Source: Meghimatium bilineatum (taxonomy: Eukaryota > Mollusca > Gastropoda > Stylommatophora > Philomycidae). Taken from it: DNA of 64,000 bases. The stretch's first letter is position 1. Each line of letters opens with the position of its first letter. A program made the position numbers and the translations under genes. The stretch is taken from NCBI GenBank assembly GCA_034231615.1, contig CM067317.1:42720011-42784010 (forward strand). The letters are read 5' to 3'. A model generated the notes under the pieces. The model did not search any database. It had not been told where the DNA came from and was given only the letters and a program-made list of their open reading frames with translations. This document shows, one piece after another, positions 43,868 to 54,833 of this stretch.

Positions 43868-44165
43868 AACTTTTTATAGATACAGACATGTTTCCATTGT
43901 GTTTTGTGCGTGGCATCCTGATTATCTGTGCGCCTTTTGGCTGGATGCCTCCGTCTTCAGCACTCTGCTTACTTGGGCAGGACTATGGTCCTGCTCGAAT
44001 GGGACTGCCCGACCAGTCTTAGTTTCCAGCCCCTGATGGCTGAACTAAGCCCCATCACCACTGCACGGTGCTGGCCTTGATGGGGAACTGAATATCAAAA
44101 TAATTATTACAAATGACAATAAAATAAGTAGGGAAAAAATGTGATAACTTTATAAGAAAGCTATC

Positions 44166-44240
44166 TATGTGACCTATCCTTTACAAAACATTGTTCTCAC
44201 TGCTACTTTGTAAGCCTCTTGGCTCTATATGAGCTACCAA
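44166..44240. repeat. 75-bp flank repeat, left member
   Basis: 'atgtgacctatcctttac' and 'cattgttctcactgctact' recur at 44792-44866 with ~15% difference by eye. The pair brackets the RTE copy at 44245-44790. Confidence 0.8.
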
Positions 44241-44244
44241 CATC

Positions 44245-44790
44245 TTGGACACAATCAAAAATGATGGTAGATGTGAAAGAGAAGTTAAAAGGAGAATAGG
44301 AATGGCTAAAAGTACACACAACAAAATGAGGAAAATATGAACATCTAAACACATTACAATCAAGCTAAAGATGAGAATTATAAAATGCTACATCTATTCT
44401 ATATTTATGTATGGCTTAGAAACATGGACAATGAACAAACAACTAGAAGACAGAATTGATGTGGATATATGAAAGAATAGGGAGAACTTCATGGAAATAG
44501 AAGAAAACGAATAAAGAGGTTCTAACAAAACTTTGTATGAAAAAATAACTATTAGAAATAAATAAAGATCAAACAAATAAATTATTTTGGACATTAAAAG
44601 ACATGACACCTTATTGCTGACCTTACGTGATGCGAGCAAGTGAGTGGCAGATACAAGTGGGAGAGTAATATCACGAGATGGACATGTTAAGTCTAGCAGA
44701 TTGCACCACCAAGACAAGAGACATCGAATGTTGGGAGGTTCATTGCAACCAATCTTCATTGTGGAGACGGCACTTAATGATAATGATGAT
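44245..44790 (+). pseudogene. RTE LINE family A, decayed 3' 545 bp
   Basis: It starts 'ggacacaatcaaaaatgatg' (ITNDGRC-type block), passes 'MAKSTHNKM', 'YIYSIFMYGLETWT' and 'RYKWESNITRW'-like sequence, and ends 'gagacggcacttaatgataa'. Numerous indels. The 5' part corresponds to 38050-38345, so the two copies overlap more than other family A copies here. Confidence 0.8.
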
Positions 44791-44791
44791 T

Positions 44792-44866
44792 CTATGTGAC
44801 GTGCCCTTTACAGAATGTTGTTCTCACTGCAACTTTATAAGACTCTCGGTTCTGTACAAGCTGCCC
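44792..44866. repeat. 75-bp flank repeat, right member
   Basis: See 44166-44240. It differs at scattered sites ('atgtgacgtgccctttac'), so the duplication is not brand new. Confidence 0.8.
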
Positions 44867-45004
44867 AGCCTCTTGCAGTTCACAAGGTGTTTGATATCAT
44901 GTATCAATAGTAGTCCTTGTCTGCCTCTCATTCTTTTTCCTGGAACACTTTTCCCTCCATGATTAAATTTATAAACCATTGTTTCTCTTTATGTGTCTGA
45001 GATA

Positions 45005-46155
45005 TGTTAGTTTGTATTTTTTAGGGGCCAGTCTTCTTAATCATAAAGCTGAGGAGCCAGGCTTCTAAAAATCATAAAGCTGAGGAGCCAGTCTTCTCAA
45101 AGTTATAAAGCTAATGACCCAGTCTTCTCAAAGTCATAAAGCTAATGACCCAGTCTTCTCAAAGTCATAAAGCTAATGACCCAGTCTTCTCAAAGTTATA
45201 AAGCTAATGACCCAGTCTTCTCAAAGTCATAAAGCTAATGACCCATTCTTCTCAAAGTCATAAAGCTAATGACCCATTCTTCTCAAAGTTATAAAGCTAA
45301 TGACCCAGACTTCTCAAAGTTATAAAGCTAATGACCCAGTCTTCTCAAAGTTATAAAGCTAATGACCCAGTCTTCTCAAAGTTATAAAGCTAATGAACCA
45401 GTCTTCTCAAAGTTATAAAGCTAATGACCCAGTCTTCTCAAAGTCATAAAGCTAATGACCCAGTCTTCTCAAAGTTATAAAGCTAATGACCCATTCTTCT
45501 CAAAGTTATAAAGCTAATGACCCATTCTTCTCAAAGTCTAAAGTTAATGACCCAGTCTTCTCAAAGTTATAAAGCTAATGACCCAGTCTTCTCAAAGTTA
45601 TAAAGCTAATGACCCAGTCTTCTCAAAGTTATAAAGCTAATGACCCAGTCTTCTCAAAGTTATAAAGCTAATGACCCATTCTTCTCAAAGTCTAAAGTTA
45701 ATGACCCAGTCTTCTCAAAGTTATAAAGCTAATGACCCAGTCTTCTCAAAGTTATAAAGCTAATGACCCAGTCTTCTCAAAGTTATAAAGCTAATGACCC
45801 AGTCTTCTCAAAGTTATAAAGCTAATGACCCAGTCTTCTCAAAGTTATAAAGCTAATGACCCAGTCTTCTCAAAGTTATAAAGCTAATGACCCAGTCTTC
45901 TCAAAGTTATAAAGCTAATGACCCAGTCTTCTCAAAGTTATAAAGCTAATGACCCATTCTTCTCAAAGTCTAAAGTTAATGACCCAGTCTTCTCAAAGTT
46001 ATAAAGCTAATGACCCAGTCTTCTCAAAGTTATAAAGCTAATGACCCAGTCTTCTCAAAGTTATAAAGCTAATGACCCAGTCTTCTCAAAGTTATAAAGC
46101 TAATGACCCAGTCTTCTCAAAGTTATAAAGCTAATGACCCAGTCTTCTCAAAGTC
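45005..46155. repeat. 31-bp minisatellite, ~37 copies
   Basis: Unit 'aaagctaatgacccagtctt' plus 'ctcaaagttat'. The first copies ('gaggagccagtcttct') are diverged and lead in from unique sequence. A variant 'cccattcttctcaaagtcta' recurs three or four times at ~220-280-bp spacing, suggesting higher-order amplification. Confidence 0.97.
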
Positions 46156-46252
46156 TAAAGCTACAGATTTGTATTTTTTAAATGATACGTTCAGCTCCCA
46201 TCTCATGGGCATTAAATATGAAATTTTATCTCACTATATATACATCAAATCT

Positions 46253-46385
46253 TGCAGCAAGCAACTGTGCATCTGAACTGTTCAGAAAGAAATGGCAACC
46301 TATTAAATGTATTTATATTGCTTGGAAAATAATTTAAACTGAAAAATGTTGGGTTGATTACTATGTCCTGAATAGAATATGTTAC
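46253..46385 (+). mobile_element. SINE family S2 body
   Basis: 'ttcagaaagaaatggcaacc' and 'actatgtcctgaatagaata' match the S2 body at 59265-59400 and 46795-46945. The tRNA-like head is eroded. Confidence 0.6.
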
Positions 46386-46524
46386 AACTTCTCATTATAC
46401 AACATTTTGATATGAATTAATATATTCTCTTTTGTTGTATGTTCATTAATTATACTGTAAAACTCAGTATTTTCATATTTGAAGATATCTTGATACATGT
46501 AGGACATTTTGGTAAAGGCATCAA

Positions 46525-46526
<2 letters not shown>

Positions 46527-46581
<55 letters not shown>

Positions 46582-46582
46582 A
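46527..46582. repeat. (TA)n microsatellite
   Basis: About 25 TA units with one T interruption. Confidence 0.95.
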
Positions 46583-46596
46583 TATCAAAACCTGAC

Positions 46597-46764
46597 CCTG
46601 TATGGCATAAACTGTAGCATGGCAGTTCAAATTGGTGTCAACTGAATGGAACTGGTTGAAATCTCTTCTTATACCTTGATTTTTTAAATAATTATTTGAT
46701 GCTTCGTAATAATATACATTTACCCATGTTGTGTCCAGCTCAGACGGAGAAGTAGAGTGAACTT
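46597..46764 (-). CDS. Putative exon, unknown protein
   Basis: On the - strand an acceptor 'ggttgttttag' precedes 168 bases that stay open in one frame: 'SPSELDTTWVNVYYYEASNN' then 'HSVDTNLNCHATVYAIQ'. A weak donor 'gtcagg' follows. An alternative donor 'gtataa' lies inside at ~46671. The residue pattern looks like a folded extracellular or beta-rich protein, but I do not recognise it. It lies between two S2 SINE copies, so it could be repeat-derived. No partner exon was identified. Confidence 0.3.
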
Positions 46765-46794
46765 CTAAAACAACCAAGATACCTGGTTCAAACA

Positions 46795-46945
46795 TTACCA
46801 GAAGCAATTATGCATCTGGAACATTCAAAAAGCAAACGCAGTCTACTGAATGCATTCATATTGACTAGAAAATCATTACAGTGAATAAATGCTAGATTAA
46901 ATGCTACATCCTGAATAGGATATGCTACCAAGATCAATGCTGCAT
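46795..46945 (+). mobile_element. SINE family S2, copy
   Basis: 'gcatctggaacattcaaaaa' to 'ctacatcctgaataggatat' aligns with the S2 body copies at 46253, 59265 and (inverted) 6663. Confidence 0.6.
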
Positions 46946-49144
46946 CTGCGCAACTTTCTTTCTGTTTGTGATTTATATATGACAGCATGAAGACTTATGG
47001 TGCATACAGTACATAGGACTTCTGCTGTGATCAATTATTAAACATCCAGTCCAATATTGATAATTTTTTTTTGTATTTAGCGATTGTTTTTAGATCATAA
47101 AATTTGTTTTGCAGAGACGCACCCGTGAGCCTGACCTGTTGTTCTTTGAACATTGAAGTTGGGACTGTCATAGTTTTTTGGCCCCCTACTATTTTTGTGA
47201 CCGTGCTCTTGAACATTTTAATGGTGCATGGATTCAATTGTGTAACATAAATGCTCTATTTCAAGTATACCATGTGAGCTGGCGTTTTCTCTGACTGATG
47301 GTAGTAGGTAGTATTCAGCAGGTAGTATATCATGGCTATCTTCAGCAGGTAGTATCTTTTGATGCCTGCTTGAATGCTTCTTTTTAGGAGATTAGCTTTG
47401 TCTTGTAGAATGTATTGTGAGGCCAAATTTTCTTGTTGGTGTTGCTATCATGGTGCATGTGGAAAACCTAATGGTCAGTGCATGCTTAAATGACAGAATT
47501 CACTCCATGTATAAAATTAAGTACAATATAAATTTATCATCACAAAAATATAAAGTGTGATAAAAGGCATACAATTTTCAAGTAATGCTGAATATTGGTA
47601 ATAATGATAACAAAAAATATACTTGAAATTTCAACTGAATACAATATACAACTTCAATTCTCTATAAACAATTCTCTTGAACATACAAATCTATTCTGAA
47701 TCCAACTTTAGTTCTCTGTAAATAAACAGAACTAAACAAGCTTGAACATACAACTCTATTCTGAATCCAACATTAGTTCTTTGTAAATAAAAAGAACTGG
47801 AACATAGAACGTCATTCTGATCAACAATTTCAACATGAACATGAGTAAAGAATAAACAATTTAAAAATTTGATTACAAAAATTAAGGCACATTAAAAAAA
47901 TGTGATAATAGCTGCATTTTGTTCATTGCAATAATTTGAATATCGGCTGCTCTTTGACTTACAAAATGATGATAGGACCCCCTCCCCAAGGAAGCATGCA
48001 TGTGTCACTCATATTTCCTATGCCATGTAGTGGAGTTTTACTTTCAGCCTCAGACTGGTGTTACCCTGGTATTATTTTGTGATGAGGATGTTCTCCTGAA
48101 CTTTTACAAGTCCCAGATGACTGACTTAATGTGACTGTAGCGTGCAATGCCATGCGCTGGACAGTCTTCTACTCGGAGTGATCTTTGCCATGACTTTCTT
48201 GCAATTTCAAGGCATGTTGCACATAAAAGGGTTCATTCCCTTCCAGCATGGATCTTCGGCAGGCTTCATCACAGTGGAGATCATGGTGTGATGTAGTCAA
48301 CCCCGCACCCAAGCCTTCTTAGCAAAGATAATAACATTGTGACCTGTCATGGATGTTGTAAGAGATAACTAAATTGGTTTAGGGGTGGAATTGCTGTCTT
48401 TTAAATGGTCAAAGTGATCACAATGCCATGCTCAAGTAGGATAAATCATTTCCTAAAGTGAGCAAAACCTCATGCTCAAGTCAGATACATGATGGTGAAA
48501 GTCACAGATATCACAGCTCAATGTTAAACAATAACACAGCACATTCCATTTTCTAAACTGTATGGAAGCAGAGTTTGACACTGAACCCAGAAGAACCAGT
48601 GTCATAGCACATGATTTTCTCAAAAGTGTTCAGCTGCCTAGTCAGTGGCTGACCAGAAACTGCAACACAAACATCTTCCACCGTACTTAAGTAGTGATGC
48701 CACCATTTCCTGAACCTTCACAGAGCATAAGCCCTCGTACTCTACTTCCTGGTAGCCGGGTGAACCACTTGAATAATTTTATTACAAACGATGAATATGA
48801 ATTTACTCAAAACCAGAGTCTGCTTGTCGGTGGGAGAGTGATTTAAATACTTTACTACCTCGACTCCCAGATGAACAACAAGAATACAGTACTCCCCAAA
48901 TAAAATTTCAACCTAGATGTGTCATTGCAGTGTGAATATCATGCAGATGCTGACTTCATTCCTCCTTATTATGAACTCACCAACTATAGATTCAATGTGT
49001 GCACATCTGGTTGTTCTCTCAAGCCAGAACATCAAAGATAGTCTATATATGTGATATCCATGATGGTAGCTGCGGGTGGCTGAGGAAATGAACAATCAGA
49101 TGGGCTATCTGGTATAACCAATGGGACCAGACACGCAATGGACT
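46946..49144. other. No recognisable gene or element
   Basis: About 2.2 kb of AT-rich sequence. A 68-codon - strand frame (47031-47237) was considered and not called. A ~30-bp motif ('ctctgtaaataaacagaact'-like) occurs two or three times near 47650-47800. Confidence 0.3.
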
Positions 49145-49167
49145 GAGCTGATATTCTGAATGCCCTT

Positions 49168-49690
49168 CATCATCATCATCAGGTGCCATGCCAGGTGGCG
49201 TAGACAGTCATGGCTCTCCACAGCTCTATGTCCACAGTATTATGTATCAAAGTCGTTGTTGTTTCCTTGTCGTGCCAGGTTGTCAAACTGTCTAAAATTT
49301 TCACCCTCCCTGTCTCTGGTGCCTTTAATCTTGCCTGTTGTGACTATGTTCTCTAAACCTGCCTGTCTCATGAAGTGGCCAAAAAAAGAAGATTGCCTTT
49401 TTCTTATATTGTTGATTTAGGTCAGTTTAGCATTTGACTCTTTCAACACCTCTACATTAGTTTTTCTGGCAGTCCATGGTATTCTCAGCATTCTTCTGGA
49501 GAACCACATCTCTGTTGCCTCCAATCTCCCACTTTCCAGTTTGTTGATTGTCCAAGACTCGCATCCATATGTTAGTATAGAGGTTATATAGCACTGCAGA
49601 ACTCTCTTTCTCACCTCTAATGACAAGGTCATATTACGGTACACAATAAATTTTTCATTTTTCTGAATGTTGTTTTTGTCTGTCCTATTT
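49168..49690 (-). mobile_element. RTE LINE family B, 3' 520 bp
   Basis: Near-identical in content to 26712-27250: '(catcat)n' tail at the low-coordinate end, then (- strand) 'MTLSLEVRKRVLQCYITSIL', 'YGCESWTINKLESGRL' and 'EATEMWFSRRMLRIPW'. A frame break lies near 49420. The insertion divides a sequence that exists undivided at 50812-50880. Confidence 0.85.
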
Positions 49691-49774
49691 TGAACACACT
49701 TAGGGAGGTTAATAAAAGCAACATCAGTATTAGAGAGTGAAAATTAAATATTATAACTTATTAGTGCTTTCTAT

Positions 49775-50190
49775 TGTATTTATATGGCTATGAGAGTTGG
49801 ACACTAACTGTAGATATCGTTACAAGCCTTAGAATACAAATGTTTCAGATGAATTATGTGCATCTGCTATAGAGAACATAAGAAATAAAAAAACATTGCT
49901 TTCAATAGTGAAAAAATGAAAACTTGCATGGTTTGGATATGTATGCCAACACGTTTTCTTGTCTAAAATTATACTACAGGAAACAGTCAAAGATGGAAGA
50001 ATCAGTGGTTAAAAGAAAATCACGGACATCAGACTGGACAGTTCAAGATTTTTCCTCAATCTTCCGCAATGTTGAAGATAGAAATTCTGGAAGAATTTGT
50101 ATGTTGATGTATCCAATTTGGTACCCATACAATCCTTATGTGTTACGGGTTTATGGATGGATTATGTGTAGATGGAGGAAGGTAAAATAA
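49775..50190 (+). pseudogene. RTE LINE family C, 3' end with a single tail unit
   Basis: 'YGYESWTLTVDI' is followed by 'EHKK..NKK' and, after stops, an open frame at 49924-50190. That frame ends 'VEDRNSGRICMLM' and 'PIWYPYNP', the LINE tail that is repeated eight times at 18870-19225 but present once here. Confidence 0.65.
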
Positions 50191-50229
50191 GATATGACTA
50201 ATGCTTGTGAATGTGTAACCCTGCACAGA

Positions 50230-50830
50230 CTGCATGAACATCATCTCATGAGTGGTATGGTTGTTGTTGTTGTCGATATCCGAGTGCTGATGAGTAATGA
50301 TACTCTTGTCAGCACAATGCCGTTCATAAAAAAGTGAGGTCTTCTAAAGTTGACTTAGTGATCCATACAATAAGTTAGTGACTGTTAAGAGTGTCTGTAG
50401 AAGTTTTTTCCTGGCAGTTGAAAGGTAAGGGCTGTCAATAAGGAGGTGTTCAATTCTTTTATTCGGATGAAAGCAGTGTCTGCAAGTGGGTAGTTGCTGG
50501 GGTTTGATATGGTTTAAATGGCTATTGATCCTTGCATGTCCTATTTGAACTGAAAGATAAGGATTGGTTTCTCCTACAGAGTTTGTTTATGCTGTCACTG
50601 TCCTTTGGTCGTGTCATTTCATTAAATAAATTTTGACCAGTCAGCCCATCTGTTCAGCCTGATTTCCCTGGTGTTGTTTCTGAGAATCTATTTGACTGTT
50701 CTCATACTACAAGGTCTTTGCTTTTGTTGAGGCACCTCTTTTTGCAAGTCTGTCTGTTACTTCTATTCCTGCTATATCACTATGTCCAGGGAACCATTGC
50801 ATGATCACAATGAGCTGATATTCTGAATGC
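50230..50830 (-). pseudogene. I-group LINE relic: RNase H and C-terminal Cys/His end
   Basis: The - strand reads 'IVIMQWFPGHSDIAG' then 'VTDRLAKRGAS' (RNase H end), and further on 'QIGHARINSHLNHIKPQQL', 'CRHCFHPNKRIEHLL' and 'TARKKLL', the C-terminal CxxC..H block. Stops at several points. It is a different family from 7190-8365, because the RNase H wording differs. Confidence 0.7.
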
Positions 50831-50854
50831 CCTTAGGGTGATTAATAAAAGCAA

Positions 50855-51690
50855 CATAGCGTTAGAGTGAAATTTTTTATTGGAGGTTTTGCTACCTGGT
50901 GCGGAATGGAGTCGGGCACCTTTAGATTGTCAGACAGCATTCAAAGTAATAATAACACTCAATAGAGAATGCAGGAAATAGTGTCAGACAGTGGTGGAGT
51001 TGGAGGTGCTCACTCTGAATGGTGAGAATTCCAGGGAAGGTGATATAATTATATATACATATGGGTCAGTTGTGAGGCACATCAGGAGTGCCTGGACCTT
51101 CATGGCTCAAAGGTGGGAGGGGAGACCATCAGAGAGGATAGTGGTGCATTCGCTAAGATGACAAGCAGCATGACAATGAAGATTTTGGCCAAAATTTGAC
51201 CAATGGTTTGAAATGAGTGTCTGCGAGCATGCCTGTATACTCAGTGACTCGATGAGAATGATTGTGAAAGTTCAGGTGGGATACATTCAGGAACAGTGGC
51301 TGAATGCAATGAAGAATTCCTGTGTGCATAAAGCATTTTTATTTTTGTGCCGGGACATGCGGGAGTCCGGGGTAATGAGAGAGCAGATAGGTTGGCCGCA
51401 CACACTGCTACTACAGCTGTTGGTGGAGCGATGGATCGACAGACATTTTCAACTGCCTATGGGAAAACACGAACAAATTACTGTATAAGTGATGATGACT
51501 CTTGTTCCATGACTAGAATAAGGGAGTTTGGTTTGAAATGTGGTGTCGCTAGAAAGGAGCGGTTTTGTGGGTGAGAAAGAATTATGGTCAATCAACAGCG
51601 TACTGGGACCATCAGTAATGGCAGATACACTCAAGGAGAGATCTGATCACCTATGGACTTGTCCGGAGTGCAGTGACAATGATCCAATGA
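50855..51690 (+). pseudogene. I-group LINE relic, same family as 7190-8365
   Basis: 'gctacctggtgcggaatgga' onward parallels 7560-8330 closely. Coding frames include 'MSVCEHACILSDSMRMIVKV' and, in another frame, 'MPGHAGVRGNERADRLAAHT' (RNase H His, Asn and Asp present). Frameshifts at several places. Confidence 0.75.
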
Positions 51691-52097
51691 CTAACTAACT
51701 AACTAATTGGATATGCAGAGATAAGATTCTGCGCTGCTCTTGCTATATGGAGAATATCTTGATTTTCATATGGGGTATGATTGATTCCAAAACTGACTGT
51801 AAAATTGACTATATCAAACGGCAATAGGGTCCCAGAGAGTTGATTTCAGTAATAGTGTAAATTTCTTACGCTGGATATTGTTATGTACGCATTACATACC
51901 TGTACTTTGTTCTAACCAAAAAGATCTAACATATTTACACATACTTTCCTTTGTTCTAAACAAAAAACACTTAGTATATTTTCACATACTGTGTCCTACT
52001 CAAACACCAGGTCTAGAAACATACACATAAATAAACAGAAATAATAATAAATAAAACTGGTCCCATAAAATAAATAGCCAGATGATTCAAGTATTAC
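51691..52097. other. No recognisable feature
   Basis: A loosely repeated pair at ~51905-51990 ('ttgttctaa..aaaaa..ttcacatact'). Confidence 0.3.
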
Positions 52098-52215
52098 CTA
52101 TCATATATTTCCATGTATAAGCCAAATTGTTTTAAATTCTTTTCATTTCTTAATTCTTTCAATCCCGACAGATCAGGAAAAACTCCAGGCTTCATGCCCA
52201 GGGCAAGGGGGATAA
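52098..52215 (-). CDS. Putative exon, unknown protein
   Basis: 118 bases on the - strand between an acceptor 'tattttctgtggag' and a donor 'gtaata'. The frame (two leading bases, leaving phase 2) gives 'IPLALGMKPGVFPDLSGLKE' and 'NLKQFGLYMEIYD'. The entry phase is compatible with the candidate first exon at 53531-53651 and with the membrane-protein exon at 59001-59087. Which, if either, it belongs to is unknown. I do not recognise the protein. Confidence 0.35.
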
Positions 52216-52867
52216 CTCCACAGAAAATAAGAGGTGATTGTGTAAGAAAATTAATTAAAAAAATACAATTTGCAAGATTCAATGTCCAATTAACAGATAC
52301 ATGGATCAGGTACTGATCTGTGAACATATCTTTGTGAATGTCATGTCATGTAAGATAAGTTTACTTGTCATGTGACATGGGAGAGACAAAAAATAAGCAC
52401 CAGTTTCATATCAGCTTCATTTACTTGTGTTAAATTATTTGCTGATAAATGTTCCAATAAGGGTTGCAAAGCAGTCTCCCTTACACAGCATGACAACATC
52501 ATTCTGTAACTTGAATACTTCCAAACATATAGGCCTAATTCACAGAAAGAAAGCCCTAGACAGGTTTCCAAAAACAGGATCTGGTTTTTCTGAAAATTTG
52601 TATACAGATTACATATTGGCTGTCCAACTCCTCTGTTGAGTTCTTCCCCTTAAGGAACCAGGCTCACGGATGAGAAACGGTTCAGTACCCAATGGGCACA
52701 GGCACAGCACGTCCAATTACACGAGGCAAGTTCATAGACAGTGGAACACCTCGTTTGAGTCAGACGAGAGCATAAAATCGTCTGGGCGAAGAGGCTCCAC
52801 TACGCGTGCCTGGAGACAGATATAGAGGCTGTCACAGGCTAAGGGTAGCCCACCTGAATTGTCAAGG

Positions 52868-52990
52868 CATGCCGAAATCGGATGTGCTAGGCCTACAAGG
52901 CGCATAACGGTGGCACAACGTAATCACGCTCCCGGCGGAAATCGCACGGATATCCGTGATCGTTACAATGGAGCGAACGAAAAACAAACA
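52868..52990 (-). repeat. R3 dispersed repeat, copy 2
   Basis: Reverse complement of 30453-30590 with very few differences, including the GGATATCC palindrome. The two copies lie 22 kb apart in opposite orientation. Confidence 0.85.
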
Positions 52991-53530
52991 AACAAATAAA
53001 CAAATTGGCTAGCTCTGTGCATGAACGACTGATGTAGAAATAGTGAAAGATAGGCTTAGTTGTGATCAAAGGAGAGGATGGGGGGAGGAGAGACAAATTC
53101 TCACATCATCAATTAGGCCTACACTACAGGTTACCGCTAATTTCAACTAGACCTACTAAATACTGAACTACTACACCATCAATGTCTGATTCACTCTTGT
53201 TCTCTAGAATTCTATTTAAAAATTGCCTATCAACATCATCTGAATCATAAGTAGGTCCATTTTTAACAAGTTTTGATGAAAATTGAAGGTCATAAACCTT
53301 CCGCTGTTCGGAAATGCCAGCTTTTAGAAACGATCAGAAAACAACACTGGAATCCACCATTACCGGTAATCACATTAGGAATAAATTTAGCATGTCTATT
53401 CGCATGGAACCAGTAACGGACATCAATGAAAATTACCATGTGTTAACTCAATTCCTATGTATGTCCGTTTTAACGTAGCATAGTCTCTCCCCTTTGACTA
53501 CGTATGCACGGTATAACGTAACTCTATATA

Positions 53531-53651
53531 TACCCTCCGTTTTGGCCTTGTTTGGTTCGTAAATAACAACTATTAACTTATTTAGCCATTTAACATTTAG
53601 AAATCTGGCTAACAAACGGATACCATCAGCGTGATCAGCAATCCCAAGCAT
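53531..53651 (-). CDS. Candidate first coding exon (- strand), unknown
   Basis: An ATG at 53651 starts 'MLGIADHADGIRLLARFLNV' and 'KWLNKLIVVIYEPNKAKTE', reaching a 'gtatat' donor in phase 1. Continuing past the donor the frame stays open to 53448. Sixty-one bases away a + strand ATG starts another open frame, so the two could share a bidirectional promoter. Evidence is limited to open frames and splice-like sites. Confidence 0.2.
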
Positions 53652-53712
53652 GGTAAAATTATTTCAAATTATAATTCAAACAAGTTAGGTTCTGGATTTC
53701 AAAATTAGCAAA

Positions 53713-53907
53713 ATGACTTCATGTTGCACTAGCAAGAGAGCTGAATCCTTCAGCAAACATCGGGCTTTATTATTCCTGAGTATTATAATTGGAGATATTA
53801 TTTCAAGTGATTTCAAGGTAAACAACAGTGCTTTCGATTTTGACAGTGGAGGTTGCCGACTTGTTGAAAATCGGAAAAGAAATAGACCTACACCTAATAG
53901 ATTAGAG
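53713..53907 (+). CDS. Candidate first coding exon (+ strand), unknown
   Basis: ATG at 53713 with the frame 'MTSCCTSKRAESFSKHRALL' and 'FLSIIIGDIISSDFK', a possible signal anchor. Donors occur at 'aag/gtaaac' and 'gag/gtaaga'. Beyond the second donor the sequence resumes open in another frame (KTVPTDIVSEES...), so a frame-shifted single ORF, possibly transposase-like, is an alternative. No domain recognised. Confidence 0.2.
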
Positions 53908-54833
53908 GTAAGAGCTCAAAAATTATAAAACTGTTCCCACTGATATTGTTTCTGAAGAATCAGATAGGCCTAGTGACATCAATGATAATTTTGTATTATG
54001 TTATACAGAAAATATAGCTAGACCTAATGATAATATTGAGTGGAATAAAAATTTCATCTTTGAAAATTAAATACTTGGAAATATTTCCTGAATTTTCACA
54101 ATATTTTTGTTCGGTTCTGAAATTGGACATTGTGCACTAAAAATAGAATAACACACTAGCCAGTTGATAGATTTACTTCAAATAAACTAATTATGATTAG
54201 TAAATTGGCTATCAATGCATGTACTTTAGTAAGAATGGATATCAACATTTCAAGACAAGTAAAATTGAGGGTGAGTAGAAGAAAATATATGTTAAAAAAA
54301 TGTCTATCCAGCTAACATTCCTGTTTCTGGTGCAGTTTTTGTATGTTGTTCTTACAATTATTATATTTTTATATTGTATATGGATTCCACATTCAATTAT
54401 CTTTCTTTTGATACCTTATATGACCTTCTATAGCTAATACTTTGTCTTCAGGAAGCTTGCGCCTAACTCATGTTGCGGTCCAAAAAGTTAGCCTAAAATT
54501 AATTACGTAAAAACCCCGGGTATAATTACGTGCTGAAAGAGTTAAACAGGCACCAACGGGTTATCCAGGATTAAATATATAGCGGCTACCTGTGGGCTAT
54601 CAGAGATTGATTGGGTTAAAGTAAGAGGCTTGACTTATATATGGAATAATATGCGAACAACAAAAATTATTTTTAAAAAGCTGTAGAAACACAAAAAACG
54701 AGAACAATAACGTCAAATGCTGATAACAGAGGGAAAAAACTTACCAGTACTAGTAGGCTTACAGTCATTCAAATCCTTCAAAGTCGGAATTCCATTGGAA
54801 AAAAAATGACATCTGTTAGACCAAATTCTTTCC
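53908..54833. other. No clear gene; possible MITE trace
   Basis: The segment 54640-54790 resembles 60280-60405 ('cattcaaatccttcaaagtc', 'taggctta') and may be a dispersed MITE. Otherwise nothing recognised. Confidence 0.3.

Larger units (their letters stand above)
40170..44085 (-). mobile_element. Nearly complete 3.9-kb I-group LINE (EN-RT-RNase H)
   Basis: Perfect 11-bp target duplication aactgaatatc at 40159-40169 and 44086-44096. On the - strand: ~218 bp of 5' UTR (beginning 'ccccatcaaggccagcacc'), then coding for an AP-like endonuclease, a reverse transcriptase with YADD, an RNase H and a Cys/His end, then a 3' tail of (GAA)-type repeats. No separate gag-like ORF1 is present, although the TSD suggests the 5' end is real. 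Frame breaks near 43130, 43020, 42890, 42030 and 40390 divide the single long ORF. Key catalytic residues are intact, so the frame breaks may be recent mutations or assembly indels. Confidence 0.9.

Noticed and set aside
47031-47237. Minus-strand 68-codon ORF (VTKIVGGQKTMTVP...)
   Set aside because: It looks protein-like but has no splice sites, partner or recognised domain.
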